64,000 nt of DNA from Pontibacter sp. Tf4 (GCF_014212495.1 NZ_JACKZC010000004.1:1-64000), one strand, 5' to 3'. Shown: positions 52,001 through 60,305, numbered from the stretch's first letter. Translations and numbers: made by a program. Notes: generated by a model not told the origin, from the sequence alone.

Positions 52001-52412
52001 AACGATTGTAGATGATACTGAAACGGAGGAAGCAGAGCTGGTAGTGTTTGAAATAACCGGTGCAAGCAATGGCTTAGAAATTGGAACTGCTAAAACCTTC
52101 ACTTTAACCATTGAAGCCAACGATGCGCCTACAGGCATAGCTGATGGTACAAAAGGTCAGTTCAGCATCTACCCAACTATCGTTAACGGCGGCAACATTA
52201 AATTACAGTTGCCGGAGCGTGTAGCACAGACTGCTAAAGTGAACATGGTAGTTTACTCTACAGAAGGCAGAAACGTACTAAGCGTAAACGGTACACAGGC
52301 TGCTGCACAAAACGCGCTTAACAGCAAAGTAGCTACCCTGCCGGCCGGTATCTACATGGTACTGATCGAAACCGGTAAAGAGTACTTCCAGACTAAGATG
52401 GTGAGACACTAA
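49050..52412 (+). CDS. T9SS-secreted multidomain endonuclease/exonuclease/phosphatase-family protein
   Basis: The ATG at 49050 begins a proper signal peptide (LCALVLVCCAWLGSSTAFGQ); 37 upstream codons look non-coding. The 1,120-residue product has a jellyroll-like domain (residues about 25-230), an Ig-like module, a choice-of-anchor J domain (SPYAQDFNTC to about 510), a second Ig-like module, and an EEP catalytic domain (about 610-890) with VVTWNMKWFG, IIGVQEVAD, VINLHAKANGDNSD, LLGDFNDDVDV and TTSDHLPVSARF. A Calx-beta repeat and a T9SS type A sorting domain (FSIYPTIVNGG ... IYMVLIETGKEYFQTKMVRH) close the protein. It probably degrades extracellular nucleic acids or a phosphodiester; secretion through T9SS fits the presence of porD in the window. 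Confidence 0.9.
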   Translation: MSKHLQKLCALVLVCCAWLGSSTAFGQVNLQQSPYTENFDALSSGYPTGWSGLRLAGSGTIGQALAPTVSDGSATSGAVYSVGLDTDRALGTLASGSTMPAFGAAFTNNTGNTLNQIKISAMMEQWKSGSRDDHHEVVKFAYSLNATSLDDANATWIEKTELDLVEILTTTKVAAAVNGNDAANRTAISLDLGGISWAEGTTLWIRWADADNVGSDGMYAVDDFKIEFESGSTTPAIFAPSSLNLGETIIEKAQTGSYTFTATNLKAPVKVTADAPFLVSKTAGGTYAAEIEFTAAELASEATVYVKVSPSTFGVVNGNITHTSTGAATVTVAATVISHSPYAQDFNTCTGNATIAGGWMQYSVTGDQTWACTTFGTPGTDGKMTNAVQMSGFASGNQENEDWLISPALDLAGFDIPVVSFNYRTKFAGDGLKVMVSTNYSGTGAPSAATWTELVSLPADEADEWKLLENLGLLDYKSANTYVAFVYTSTTESAPRWTLDNFEVKGVANYLSTSNIVMNFPETAAGSTSDAMKFTFSAVGFDENVVLSAPANFELSKDGTTYAATLTYTAAEAAANNEVFVRFAPSATAHLYTGAVTFTSGETVITRGMLSGSSLLKSNTLDVVTWNMKWFGATGQGPSNEELQFENAKKVIEHLNADIIGVQEVADDAKIAELAAATGYTYITKPVTGQQQIGFLYKADVVTVRKDKVLLSKLFNDIKAGTTNLTDYPTGDELFWASGRLPYMVEFEANIDGAKQRIHVINLHAKANGDNSDLDYQRRQYDAKVLSDSLAAQYGNVNLILLGDFNDDVDVSVVGTNQKSSFDVFVADEANYSTLTLDLSKADKVTYESGSLRSFLDHIFISNELTDEYVASSIAIEEQLLNLIPNFRSTTSDHLPVSARFTVTNTTYPVAVAFSQASVSKTEDAGTFTVSLTVAEAVATAQTVTIAPKAGATASAADYTIAGAENGTVTVTIPANATTASFDVTIVDDTETEEAELVVFEITGASNGLEIGTAKTFTLTIEANDAPTGIADGTKGQFSIYPTIVNGGNIKLQLPERVAQTAKVNMVVYSTEGRNVLSVNGTQAAAQNALNSKVATLPAGIYMVLIETGKEYFQTKMVRH

Positions 52413-52434
52413 TCCGTTTCAATACCTATAGTTT

Positions 52435-52470
52435 AACAGCCTGCCGGACACCCGGCAGGCTGTTTTGTTT
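52435..52470 (+). terminator. Terminator of the secreted nuclease gene
   Basis: CAGCCTGCCGG and CCGGCAGGCTG pair around a short loop and are followed by TTTTGTTTT. Confidence 0.88.
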
Positions 52471-53146
52471 TACAGACCAGTGATGAAAGAGATGGATCAG
52501 AATTTTCAGCGTTTACCTTTTTCGCTTGAGTAAGCTGTTTTTTCTTGGTGTGTTATAGTTTGTTTTGTCTTCACTTGCTTCCTGAAACATTGTTTCTATC
52601 TGCTGTGTGTTTTCAGCAGCGAGCCCCAAACCGGTTGGATTGTTGGTGAAAACACCAACAATGGCGCTGACAACGCAAATAATGGTTTTAACTATAGCTG
52701 TGAACTATAGCCTCAACTGTAAGACTACACCTAAACTATAACCCTATGCTGGCGCGGATCTTTGATCCGTGACTTATCTATAAGGTTGGATCTGTGATCC
52801 GACTGGGCCGGAGGTCCAAACTATAGTTCGACACGAGCGAGGACGCTCGCGCCATGTTCATAACTATAGATCTTCCCAACTATAGCCTTCCGTAAAACTA
52901 TAGTTTCTGCTCGCGCAGAACGCCAGTCACAAACTGGCGCCAAATTCAACCACAAGTTGCGCTGACGCTAAACTTGCGGCATACAAAAAACTATAGTTAA
53001 GGCAACCTGATTTTTATGTTCTTGAAGCGCGGGCGAATTAATATCAGGCTGGCTATAGTTGGTTTCTAACTTGCATGGTTGAGAACCTGCAGCAGAAGTA
53101 GCAGAAAGGACCTTTCTCCAAAATGGGCATGACCTAACCATAAACG
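52471..53146. repeat. Repeat island with REP-like hairpins and many CTATAG
   Basis: CGGATC-ttt-GATCCG (52755-52769), GGATC-tgt-GATCC (52788-52800), GGGCC-gga-GGTCC (52805-52817), CGAGCG-agga-CGCTCG (52834-52849) and CGCCAGT-cacaa-ACTGGCG (52921-52939) are perfect or near-perfect short hairpins with shared flanks (ACACG before, CGCGCC after, or the reverse). Exact AACTATAGTT occurs at 52819, 52896 and 52989. The rest is low-complexity AT-rich DNA; no gene was seen. Confidence 0.7.
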
Positions 53147-53180
53147 AAAAGAGCCGGCTAACTATAGCCGGCTCTTTTCT
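53147..53180. terminator. Terminator of prc with CTATAG in the loop
   Basis: AAAAGAGCCGGCTA and TAGCCGGCTCTTTT are a perfect 14-base stem; the loop contains part of CTATAG (53162-53167). Confidence 0.9.
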
Positions 53181-53196
53181 ATATTGTATTTTGTTA

Positions 53197-55296
53197 TTAC
53201 TTCAGTTGTGCAACTACTTCAACTGCTTCTTCCAGGTAAATATCCTGCTTCAGGCTTTTCAGGAACTCCTTGTTGCGGGCAACTTTAGCAGTATCGGGTC
53301 CGAGTTCTTTCAGGTCCTGTGGCAGTCTGTTTACAGTTAATACCGGTACTTCCTTCTGTGCTTCTTCGTAACGTTTGGCTTCTGCTTCGGCACGTTTTTC
53401 TTCTTCCATATACTTCTGCAGTGCCAGCGAACGTACCGTGTTTTCCGACTGCTTTTTCAAACGCTCGGCGCTTTCCTTTATCAGGTTAAAGCTCTTGTTC
53501 TGGCTGATACGGGCCTTGCTGGCTTCCTTGATCTGGGTCAGGTTCAGCTTAGGATCACTCCAGACAGTGTATTTTGCCGGCTTGATCTCATCGAACGGAA
53601 GTGGGTAATCCTGCTCTTTCTCACCAAACTCCAGGTACGTGTAGGCATCCGGAAGGATAATATCCGGAATAACACCACGCAGCTGTGTAGTACCACCATT
53701 TACACGATAAAACTTCTGTGTTGTAAGCTTAAGGGCACCAAACGGCTTGTACGCATCAAACTGTGACGGCAGGGCTTCATCCAGCTCAAAGAACTGTTGC
53801 ACTGTACCTTTGCCATAGGTTGGGCTACCAATGATAACCGCACGCTTATAATCCTGCATGGCAGCTGCCAGAATTTCGGAAGCTGAGGCGCTGTTGGCGT
53901 TAACCAGTATCACCAGCGGGCCGTCGTACTGTACCTGTGGGTCACGGTCGTCGAGCACAATGGCTTTGCCACCCGCTGTTTTTACCTGAACGATTGGCCC
54001 CTGGTTTATAAATAAGCCAGCCATTTTCACGGCATCGCCCAGCGAACCACCACCGTTATTTCTAAGGTCTAATACAAGGCCCTGCATGCCGGCGGCTTTC
54101 AGTTTTTCTACTTCACGCTTCACATCGTCGGCGCTGTTAGGGCCACCGTTACCTTCAAAGTCTGCATAGAAGCCGGGCAGTTTAATATAGCCTATCTTCT
54201 TGTCGCCTTCAATCATAGCCGACTGCGCATAGGTTTCTTCAAACACGATCACATCGCGTATGATCGGGATTACTTTGGTTGAGCCATCCGGTTTCTTAAC
54301 AGTAAGGCGTACTTCAGTTCCTTTTTTACCACGTATCAGCTGTATGGCATCATCCAGGCGCATGCCTTCCACAATTACAGGCTCGTTATTGCCTTGCGCT
54401 ACTTTCTGTATGGCATCGCCCGGTTTAAGGTCGCCTTGTATGTACGACGGGCTGCCCGGAACAATTTCGTTTACTTTAATCTGGCCATCTCTTTCCTGCA
54501 GCGAGGCACCGATCCCTTCCAGTCGGCCGGTAAATTCAATATCAAAATCCGACTTGGCCTTTGGCGGGAAATACCCGGTGTGCGGGTCGTATACGTTCGC
54601 GATAGCGTTGATGTAAGTAGCACGTCTGTCGTCGCGGTTAATGCGGTACAGGCGCTCGTACAGGTCGTCGTACAGGTCAAGTACTTTCTTGCGGGCTTCC
54701 ACTTCCATTTCAGCCAGCGTTTTTGTCTCTTTTTTCTCGCCTTTGGCTTTTTCCTGCTCTTCCTGCATATCGGCCAGGCGTACCAGCGTCTGGTACTTCA
54801 GTTGCTTGCGCCAGGCTTCCTTCAGTTCTTTTTTGTCTTTGGCAAAAGCCAGCTTCTCACCATCAATTTCTATGGTCTCGTCTTTTGTAAAGTCAAAAGG
54901 CTTGGCAAGTATCTCTTTATAATAAGCTTCTGATTCTTTCAGGCGCTGCTCTATCAGGTTGGCAGACAGGTCGAAAAACTCGTAGCTGCCGGCGCGTAGT
55001 TGGTCATCTATAGTTGTTTCGTACTGGCGTAGTTTGGCCACATCCGATGCCAGCAGGAACTTCTTGTTGTAGTCCAGGCGCTCGAGATACAGGTTAAAAG
55101 CCTTTTTAGAGAACGCATCGTCCAGCTTTTCAGGCTGGAAGTGCCCCTGGCTCAGGCCTTGTATCAGTACTTTCAGCAGTATTTCATCTTTACCCTCGGG
55201 TGAGGAGGTGTTGCGGTAAAAAATGAAAGATGCTGTGAGCAGGATCACTGCCAGTACAGATGAAATTATTTTAAATCTGGTTGTCAAGGATAGCAT
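53197..55296 (-). CDS. prc: C-terminal processing peptidase (S41, Prc/Tsp-like)
   Basis: The 699-residue protein has a signal/anchor helix (IISSVLAVILLTASFIFY), a long N-terminal helical domain with KKFLLASDVAKLRQYE, a PDZ domain (GRLEGIGASLQERDGQI, about 230-310) and an S41 core: GLVLDLRNNGGGSLGDAV near residue 410, the catalytic SASASEILAAAMQDY with lysine in SPTYGKGTVQQFFE. A C-terminal DUF3340-like region follows (YPLPFDEIKPAKYTVW). It cleaves periplasmic proteins at C-termini. It is monocistronic. Confidence 0.94.
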   Translation of the reverse strand: MLSLTTRFKIISSVLAVILLTASFIFYRNTSSPEGKDEILLKVLIQGLSQGHFQPEKLDDAFSKKAFNLYLERLDYNKKFLLASDVAKLRQYETTIDDQLRAGSYEFFDLSANLIEQRLKESEAYYKEILAKPFDFTKDETIEIDGEKLAFAKDKKELKEAWRKQLKYQTLVRLADMQEEQEKAKGEKKETKTLAEMEVEARKKVLDLYDDLYERLYRINRDDRRATYINAIANVYDPHTGYFPPKAKSDFDIEFTGRLEGIGASLQERDGQIKVNEIVPGSPSYIQGDLKPGDAIQKVAQGNNEPVIVEGMRLDDAIQLIRGKKGTEVRLTVKKPDGSTKVIPIIRDVIVFEETYAQSAMIEGDKKIGYIKLPGFYADFEGNGGPNSADDVKREVEKLKAAGMQGLVLDLRNNGGGSLGDAVKMAGLFINQGPIVQVKTAGGKAIVLDDRDPQVQYDGPLVILVNANSASASEILAAAMQDYKRAVIIGSPTYGKGTVQQFFELDEALPSQFDAYKPFGALKLTTQKFYRVNGGTTQLRGVIPDIILPDAYTYLEFGEKEQDYPLPFDEIKPAKYTVWSDPKLNLTQIKEASKARISQNKSFNLIKESAERLKKQSENTVRSLALQKYMEEEKRAEAEAKRYEEAQKEVPVLTVNRLPQDLKELGPDTAKVARNKEFLKSLKQDIYLEEAVEVVAQLK

Positions 55297-55538
55297 TTAG
55301 TTTAGTTTGTGGTACTCCCGTTTAGTATGCAAAAGTAATGCCGCAAGTATACGCAGGCGCAGCAGCATATTTTGTAGCGTGTAATGTACTATAAAAAGTT
55401 ATCTTCTCACAAAACAGTTCCGGATTGTCTCTTTAACGTACTGCGTATACAATAGATAACATACGTATTTTGTTTGGGTTTCTTATAACTGTTAGTTCTT
55501 TTTTTCGTTCTGAAATAAGGAAAAAACTTAATAAAGCT
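55297..55538. other. Divergent promoter region between prc and the DUF2383 gene
   Basis: AT-rich; no repeat family members. The frame open from 55470 has no plausible start before 55539. Confidence 0.5.
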
Positions 55539-55994
55539 ATGCAAAACATGAATGACAGAACGGCTGAGGTACTGAATGAGCTGACCCAGTTCGTAAACGA
55601 CAGAATAGAAGGATACAAAGCTGCCGCGCGCGATACCAGAGACCCGGCACACAAGGCCTATTATAACGAGCTTGTGAGCCAGAGCCAGCAGTTCTCGAAC
55701 GAGCTGAACAGCAAACTGCGCAGCGTTGGCGCCGAGCCGCAGCAAAGCACAACTATAAAAGGCAAGATTTTCCGTGGCTGGATGGATGTGAAAGCAGGTA
55801 TAACCGGCAAAGACGAAGAAGCCATCATTGAATCGAACCTGCATGGCGAGGAGTGGGCCCAAAAAGCTTATAACGATGCCCTTGACCACCGCAGCGAACT
55901 GCCGCAGGAGGTAGTACAGATGGTAGAAAAGCAGAAACAGGCCTCTCTGGCTACATGCGAGCATCTGAAACAAATGAAACACACTATTGATTAA
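55539..55994 (+). CDS. DUF2383/PA2169-family ferritin-like protein
   Basis: The start is the ATG of MQNMNDRTAEVLNELTQ (55539). The 151-residue protein is a four-helix bundle with NDRIEGYKAAARDTRD near residue 20, AYYNELVSQSQQFSNEL, and SNLHGEEWAQKAYNDAL near residue 98, the pattern of DUF2383 proteins. Related Bacteroidota proteins are linked to stress. No metal ligands of ferritin are clearly preserved. The opposite strand has a long open frame (55407-56069) that is a shadow. Confidence 0.85.
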   Translation: MQNMNDRTAEVLNELTQFVNDRIEGYKAAARDTRDPAHKAYYNELVSQSQQFSNELNSKLRSVGAEPQQSTTIKGKIFRGWMDVKAGITGKDEEAIIESNLHGEEWAQKAYNDALDHRSELPQEVVQMVEKQKQASLATCEHLKQMKHTID

Positions 55995-56014
55995 CAGACT
56001 ATAGTTAAAACTAT

Positions 56015-56058
56015 AAAACAGCAAAGGGTTACCGGTGGTGGTAGCCCTTTGCTGTTTT
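56015..56058 (+). terminator. Long terminator after the DUF2383 gene
   Basis: AAAACAGCAAAGGGT and CCCTTTGCTGTTTT pair over 14 bases with an inner TACC/GGTA extension. Confidence 0.9.
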
Positions 56059-56088
56059 ATAGCAGGCACATTTCCAACGCACCCACTT

Positions 56089-56640
56089 ATGAAAAATATT
56101 CTGTTCTTTGGCGATAGTTTAACCGCCGGCTATGGTTTGGCCCAGACCCAGGCCTACCCGGCCCTGATACAGCAGCAGCTGCAGGAAAATGGCTACACCA
56201 ACTATAAGGTGATAAATGCCGGCCTCAGCGGCGACACCACTGCGGCCGGGGTGCACCGCCTTGATAAATGGCTACACCTGGATGTGCACATTTTTGTACT
56301 GGCACTGGGGGCCAACGATGGGCTGCGCGGCATTCCTACCCGCGAAACAACTATAAACCTGCAACAGATACTGGACAAAGCAAAGCGAACCTGGCCGGAA
56401 GTTAAGATCATCCTCTCGGGCATGGAAATACCGGACATTGTGCCCGGTCGTTATGCTGCCGAGTTCAGGGCGCTTTTCCGGGAGCTGGCCATCAAAAACA
56501 ATGTGGCTTTCGTGCCTTTTCTGCTGGAAGGGGTAGCGGGCATGCGGCATTTAAACCTGCCTGATGGGGTGCACCCAAACGCAGAAGGGCAGAAGCTGCT
56601 CGCCAGACATACCTGGTCTGTACTGAAAGACCTGCTATAG
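56089..56640 (+). CDS. SGNH-family arylesterase/lysophospholipase (TesA-like)
   Basis: The ATG at 56089 (MKNILFFGDSLTAGYG) was chosen; 18 upstream in-frame codons lie in the terminator. The 183-residue enzyme has the GDSL motif FFGDSLTAGYG at residues 6-16 (nucleophile Ser), INAGLSGDTTA (Gly), LALGANDGLRGIP (Asn), and DGVHPNAEGQ (Asp-x-x-His). No signal peptide is obvious, unlike periplasmic TesA of E. coli. It is a broad-range esterase family; natural substrate unknown. Confidence 0.88.
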   Translation: MKNILFFGDSLTAGYGLAQTQAYPALIQQQLQENGYTNYKVINAGLSGDTTAAGVHRLDKWLHLDVHIFVLALGANDGLRGIPTRETTINLQQILDKAKRTWPEVKIILSGMEIPDIVPGRYAAEFRALFRELAIKNNVAFVPFLLEGVAGMRHLNLPDGVHPNAEGQKLLARHTWSVLKDLL

Positions 56641-56650
56641 TTGCTATAGT

Positions 56651-57259
56651 TTAAAGCCGGTTATCGAGCTGCTGTTCCTGTGCCAGCGCCTGCTCGTAAC
56701 GTGCGCGCAGCTCTTTGCCGGATGTGCGGGCCCAGGTGCCAAAAGCTGTTGCATCTGCTTCGGTTATTTTCTTCAGGTGGTCGTCGTAATCGTCCAGGGC
56801 TTTCTTCTGGGCGTCGGTTATGTTTTTCCAGTATTCCTTGTCAAAGTCAACACCTTGTTTTTTGCCCAGGTCTTCTGCGTACTTGCGGTAATCGTCTCCG
56901 AGGGTGACGTTGAGATCTTTATGGTAGGTTTGGGCCACTTTCTGCAGTTCGTTTAACTGGGTAGTATAAGCCTGTACCATTTCCTGTCCGTACTGTTTTA
57001 CATCGTCGGTAGTGCCTTTGGCAGCAGCCAGTTTGCCAAGCTCCACCTGCAACAGGCTGTGCTGCGCAATGGTCTGCATCAGTTGTTCCTGGTCTTCGGT
57101 CAGGGTAGAGTCGGTACCAGCCACAGTGGCGGACTGCTCATCGGTAGTGGTGGCCGCTTCGGTATCAGCAGTTTCCTGTTGGTTGGTGTTGTTGTCTGAG
57201 GAGCAGGAGGCCCAGGTAAAAGCCGAAACCGTAAAGGCGGCGATCAGTATGCGTTTCAT
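56651..57259 (-). CDS. DUF4142 lipoprotein
   Basis: The 202-residue protein has a lipobox-like ASC (Cys near residue 19) and an acidic, Thr-rich linker (residues 20-55), then the DUF4142 helical domain: QHSLLQVELGKLAAAKGTTD, KQYGQEMVQAYTTQLNELQK. Members are ferritin-like small envelope proteins of unknown function, often stress-induced in this phylum. It stands near other stress genes (DUF2383, glycine-zipper protein). Confidence 0.88.
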   Translation of the reverse strand: MKRILIAAFTVSAFTWASCSSDNNTNQQETADTEAATTTDEQSATVAGTDSTLTEDQEQLMQTIAQHSLLQVELGKLAAAKGTTDDVKQYGQEMVQAYTTQLNELQKVAQTYHKDLNVTLGDDYRKYAEDLGKKQGVDFDKEYWKNITDAQKKALDDYDDHLKKITEADATAFGTWARTSGKELRARYEQALAQEQQLDNRL

Positions 57260-57307
57260 AGTTTATGCGTTTGGTAAAAGAACGTGTTTACCTCAACACA
57301 TACGAAA

Positions 57308-57733
57308 CTATAGCAAATTGTTTACCGGTGGTGTAAAATGAAGGGCCAGCAGGTTATTGAGGGTGGCCATTGAAAGCGGCTTGGGAATAAAGCCAATAAC
57401 CGAACTATAGTTTTTAATAGTCTCCAGGTGCTCCGGGTCGTCGGATGAGCTGAACATGGAGATCAGGGTCCTGAACCTGTGGTAATCCTGGGCGTGGTAC
57501 TGCTCTAAAAAATCGAAGCCATCCAGCTCCGGCATGTTTATATCAAGCAAAATAAGGTCAGGGAAGTGGGCATCCTGTGTGTGGGCAATGCTACGGAGCA
57601 GTTCCAGTGCCTCAAGGGTACTATGGCAAACAGAAACGGTCTGGCATGCATTGGCATCCTCGAGTATGATCTGCGAGAACAAACTATTGATCTGGTCGTC
57701 GTCAACTATAAGGATGTGGTTCAGTTTATACAT
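57308..57733 (-). CDS. Stand-alone response regulator (receiver domain only)
   Basis: The ATG at 57733 (MYKLNHILIVDDDQINS) was chosen; the longer frame to 57778 adds 15 unlikely residues. The 141-residue protein is one REC domain: acidic triad DDD at residues 11-13, phosphorylation site Asp64 in LILLDINMPELDGFDF, and a lysine in IGFIPKPLS. There is no output domain, so it acts as a single-domain regulator or phosphorelay intermediate. No kinase is nearby. Confidence 0.9.
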   Translation of the reverse strand: MYKLNHILIVDDDQINSLFSQIILEDANACQTVSVCHSTLEALELLRSIAHTQDAHFPDLILLDINMPELDGFDFLEQYHAQDYHRFRTLISMFSSSDDPEHLETIKNYSSVIGFIPKPLSMATLNNLLALHFTPPVNNLL

Positions 57734-57914
57734 ATAGGCAGCAGTGCGGCTCCAACAGCATTTAAAGAAGATGGTCATGCAATATAAAGCGGATTTTTAT
57801 AACTGACAACATAAGTTTGCTGCCGCCGCTATGCTGGCGCCATCTTCCGGAAAAGTTGTTTGCTTGGTTGTTTAACTGCTGCTTAACAGTAATTAGTATA
57901 GTTGACTGAAAATA

Positions 57915-57945
57915 AAAAAGCACCCGGTTTTGCCAGGTGCTTTTA
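57915..57945. terminator. Terminator beside the glycine-zipper stress gene
   Basis: AAAAGCACC and GGTGCTTTT pair around a GC-containing loop, between two minus-strand genes, with AT-rich flanks. Confidence 0.7.
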
Positions 57946-57968
57946 TTATAGTTTGTTATGCTGCTATC

Positions 57969-58505
57969 TTAGTAATAGATATGCTCGCCGCGGTGTTTCT
58001 GGAAGTGCTCCTCAAAATAACGGGCATCTTCTGCTGAATGCGGTTTAAAGCCAAGTACGATATTTCCTTCTTTAATACCGGTTTCGTACACTTTGGCGCG
58101 TTCTTCCGGAATACCGGCACCTACCAGGGCACCAATCAGGCCGCCTGTTAAGCCACCCGCACCTGCACCTGCCAGACCGGCAGCCAGCGGACCTGCTACT
58201 ACCAGACCAAGGCCAGGTATAGCCACCGATGTACCAATTGCTGCAATGGCACCAACTATAGCACCCAGTGTACCACCAATGGCGGAACCGGCACCGGCAC
58301 CTTCCAGCGATTTGTTACCTAATTCAGTTGTGTCGTCAGCGTCTTCTCCTCTGAAGTGTCTTTTTCTCGCTTCATCCGACATAACCACGTTAATATCGTC
58401 TTTGTCATAGCCACGGGCACGCAGTTCGTTAAATGCGCGCTCAGCACTTTCTCGGTCGCGGAACATGGCAGTCATCATGCCTCTATCGCTTGTTCTGTTC
58501 ATCAT
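57969..58505 (-). CDS. General stress protein 17M-like protein with glycine-zipper membrane region
   Basis: The start was set at the first ATG of MMNRTSDRGMMTAMFRDR (58505). The 178-residue protein has an N-terminal YflT/GSP17M-like fold (FRDRESAERAFNELRARGYD) followed by a long Gly/Ala-rich segment (GAGAGSAIGGTLGAIVGAIA and onward, about residues 70-140), typical of glycine-zipper membrane proteins, and a C-terminal EERAKVYETGIKEGNIVLGF. It likely sits in the membrane and belongs to the stress set of the locus. Function unknown. Confidence 0.8.
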   Translation of the reverse strand: MMNRTSDRGMMTAMFRDRESAERAFNELRARGYDKDDINVVMSDEARKRHFRGEDADDTTELGNKSLEGAGAGSAIGGTLGAIVGAIAAIGTSVAIPGLGLVVAGPLAAGLAGAGAGGLTGGLIGALVGAGIPEERAKVYETGIKEGNIVLGFKPHSAEDARYFEEHFQKHRGEHIYY

Positions 58506-58636
58506 AGCTTTTATAGTTATTGTTAAGTTCACATTCTGGTAAGGCTGGCAAACCAGTAGGATTTATAACGGGCATTGTACTGCTATAGTTACGATACCAC
58601 CACATACTATAGCCCGGCGGGGTACCTGTAAACAAT

Positions 58637-58664
58637 AAAGCTCCCCGCCGGGCAGGGAGCTTTG
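58637..58664. terminator. Terminator of the first fasciclin gene
   Basis: AAAGCTCCC and GGGAGCTTT pair and a T-containing stretch follows on each side. Confidence 0.75.
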
Positions 58665-58688
58665 TTGCTATTGAGATTAAGGAAACCC

Positions 58689-59417
58689 TTATCGGATGCC
58701 GTCACCTTCAACCGCATCATCTTTAGGAATGATCACATGGTCGATCACGTGGATCACGCCGTTGGATGCTTCTACGTTTTGCACCACTACGTTAGCGCCA
58801 CCCACGGTTATGTTACGGCCCGGGCTTGATACACTAACGGGGATGTAACGGTTATCGCCGATATCGATGCGCTGTGTTTCGTTAAAGTTTGCTGAGGTAA
58901 CCTCGGATGGCAGGATGTGCACCATCAGCACGCTGGCCAGTTTGGCTTTGTTTTCCGGTAGCAGCAGCATTTCCAGTTCGGCCTTATCTAACTTAGAGAA
59001 AGCCTCGTTTGTTGGGGCGAAAATGGTGTAAGACCGGTTGGCTTCAAAATCATCTGCCAGGCCGGCGGCATTCATCAGCTGCACAAATGTCGACAGGTTA
59101 GGGCTTTGCTGCGCCAGGTCCATCAAACTATAGGCTTCTGTATCTTCTATGTTGTCGAACATGTCGTTCACATCTTCTGTATTTGTCAGCGATAGGGCAG
59201 CAATTGGTACGACAGCAACTGGTTCCACTACTTCAGCGGTAACAACTACAGCATCAGCATCATCGGCGTCTTCGGTTGTACCGGCCATGGTCTGGGTTTC
59301 GCTCATGGTCACGTTGTCGTCCATGGCGGTGGTGCCCTCGTTTGAGCTGGCACACCCGAACATGGTAAGCGATGCTACTGCTATTGCTGCTAAAGATTTC
59401 ATTTCTGTTGTTTTCAT
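58689..59417 (-). CDS. Fasciclin-domain lipoprotein, paralogue 2
   Basis: The start was set at ATG of MKTTEMKSLAAIAV (59417); 60 upstream codons in frame are not protein-like. The 242-residue lipoprotein has a FGC lipobox (Cys near residue 22), an acidic/valine linker to about residue 85, and one FAS1 domain: LSTFVQLMNAAGLADDFEAN, YTIFAPTNEAFSKLDKAEL, the VSVSSPGRNITVGG segment and HVIDHVIIPKDD. FAS1 domains mediate adhesion or protein contact at the cell surface. A second fasciclin gene lies 130 bases upstream in the transcript direction. Confidence 0.88.
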   Translation of the reverse strand: MKTTEMKSLAAIAVASLTMFGCASSNEGTTAMDDNVTMSETQTMAGTTEDADDADAVVVTAEVVEPVAVVPIAALSLTNTEDVNDMFDNIEDTEAYSLMDLAQQSPNLSTFVQLMNAAGLADDFEANRSYTIFAPTNEAFSKLDKAELEMLLLPENKAKLASVLMVHILPSEVTSANFNETQRIDIGDNRYIPVSVSSPGRNITVGGANVVVQNVEASNGVIHVIDHVIIPKDDAVEGDGIR

Positions 59418-59547
59418 AGTATTAACATGGTTAAAATTAAACAATAAAGCCTGCCTGTAAGCGGGCCGGGAGCCGGGGCATGTACCACCGGAATAGGGTA
59501 AGGGTGATGGAGAAATTACCAGTGCGCATTGCCTGGTTGGGGAGGTC

Positions 59548-60180
59548 TTATTTATCGGATGGAGCGGGGCCGGCGTCGCTTGTGGTGATGACGTCATCTA
59601 CAATGTGAACCACGCCATTCGAGACCTCTACATTAGACTTTACGACTTTTGCGCCACCTATAGTTACAATTTTGTCCGGGCTTACCTGCACGTTTATTAC
59701 TTTATGGTCGGCGGTTTTAATGCGCTGGTTGTCTTTTAACTGCGAGGTATAAACCTTATTTGGCAGGATGTGAGCCTGCAGAACTTTCAGGAGCTGTACC
59801 CGGTTTTCTGGCTCCAGCAGCGCATCAAACTCTTTCTTGCTAAGGTGATCAAACGCTTCGTTTGTAGGAATAAATACAGTAAAAGGACCTTCTGACTTGA
59901 GCACATCCGTTATGCCGGCTTTCTCGGTCAGGGTTACAAAAGTGGTCAGGTGCTGGTTGGAATTTGCAAGTGCCAGTATATCGAAGCGGGCGGTATTGCC
60001 GAGATCCTCGAAAAGGGCATCGTAGTTCAGTGCTTCCGGTTCGGCTACAGGTTCGGCCGGCGCATCGCCTTCCATCGTTTGTGTCTGGCTTATAGTGGTG
60101 GTATCGGAGCCGGCGCAGCCAACTATAAAAACCGAAGCTGCAACTATAGCTGCTATCTTTTTCAGTAAGTTGTTTTCCAT
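59548..60180 (-). CDS. Fasciclin-domain lipoprotein, paralogue 1
   Basis: The ATG at 60180 (MENNLLKKIAAIV) was chosen. The 210-residue lipoprotein has a VGC lipobox (Cys near residue 22), a short acidic linker, and a FAS1 domain with HLTTFVTLTEKAGITDVLKS, FTVFIPTNEAFDHLSKKEF, VQVSPDKIVTIGGAKVV and HIVDDVITTSDA. It differs from its neighbour mainly in the linker. Tandem FAS1 lipoproteins may act as redundant surface adhesins or stress proteins. Confidence 0.88.
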   Translation of the reverse strand: MENNLLKKIAAIVAASVFIVGCAGSDTTTISQTQTMEGDAPAEPVAEPEALNYDALFEDLGNTARFDILALANSNQHLTTFVTLTEKAGITDVLKSEGPFTVFIPTNEAFDHLSKKEFDALLEPENRVQLLKVLQAHILPNKVYTSQLKDNQRIKTADHKVINVQVSPDKIVTIGGAKVVKSNVEVSNGVVHIVDDVITTSDAGPAPSDK

Positions 60181-60265
60181 AGTTTTAACAGCGTGTAAGG
60201 TGTAAAAGTGTGGTGCCACAACTTGTATTTAACTCCCTGCAGGCAAAAATGTTAGTTTCCGAAAT

Positions 60266-60305
60266 GCGAAAGGCCCGCCTGAACTATGTCGGGCGGGCCT
60301 TTCGC
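60266..60305. terminator. Strong bidirectional terminator
   Basis: GCGAAAGGCCCGCC and GGGCGGGCCTTTCGC form a perfect stem of 14 bases with an AACTATG loop. Confidence 0.85.

Noticed and set aside
55407..56069. Minus-strand ORF of 220 codons
   Set aside because: It lies opposite the DUF2383 gene and the terminator; the plus strand has typical codon use and a recognised family.
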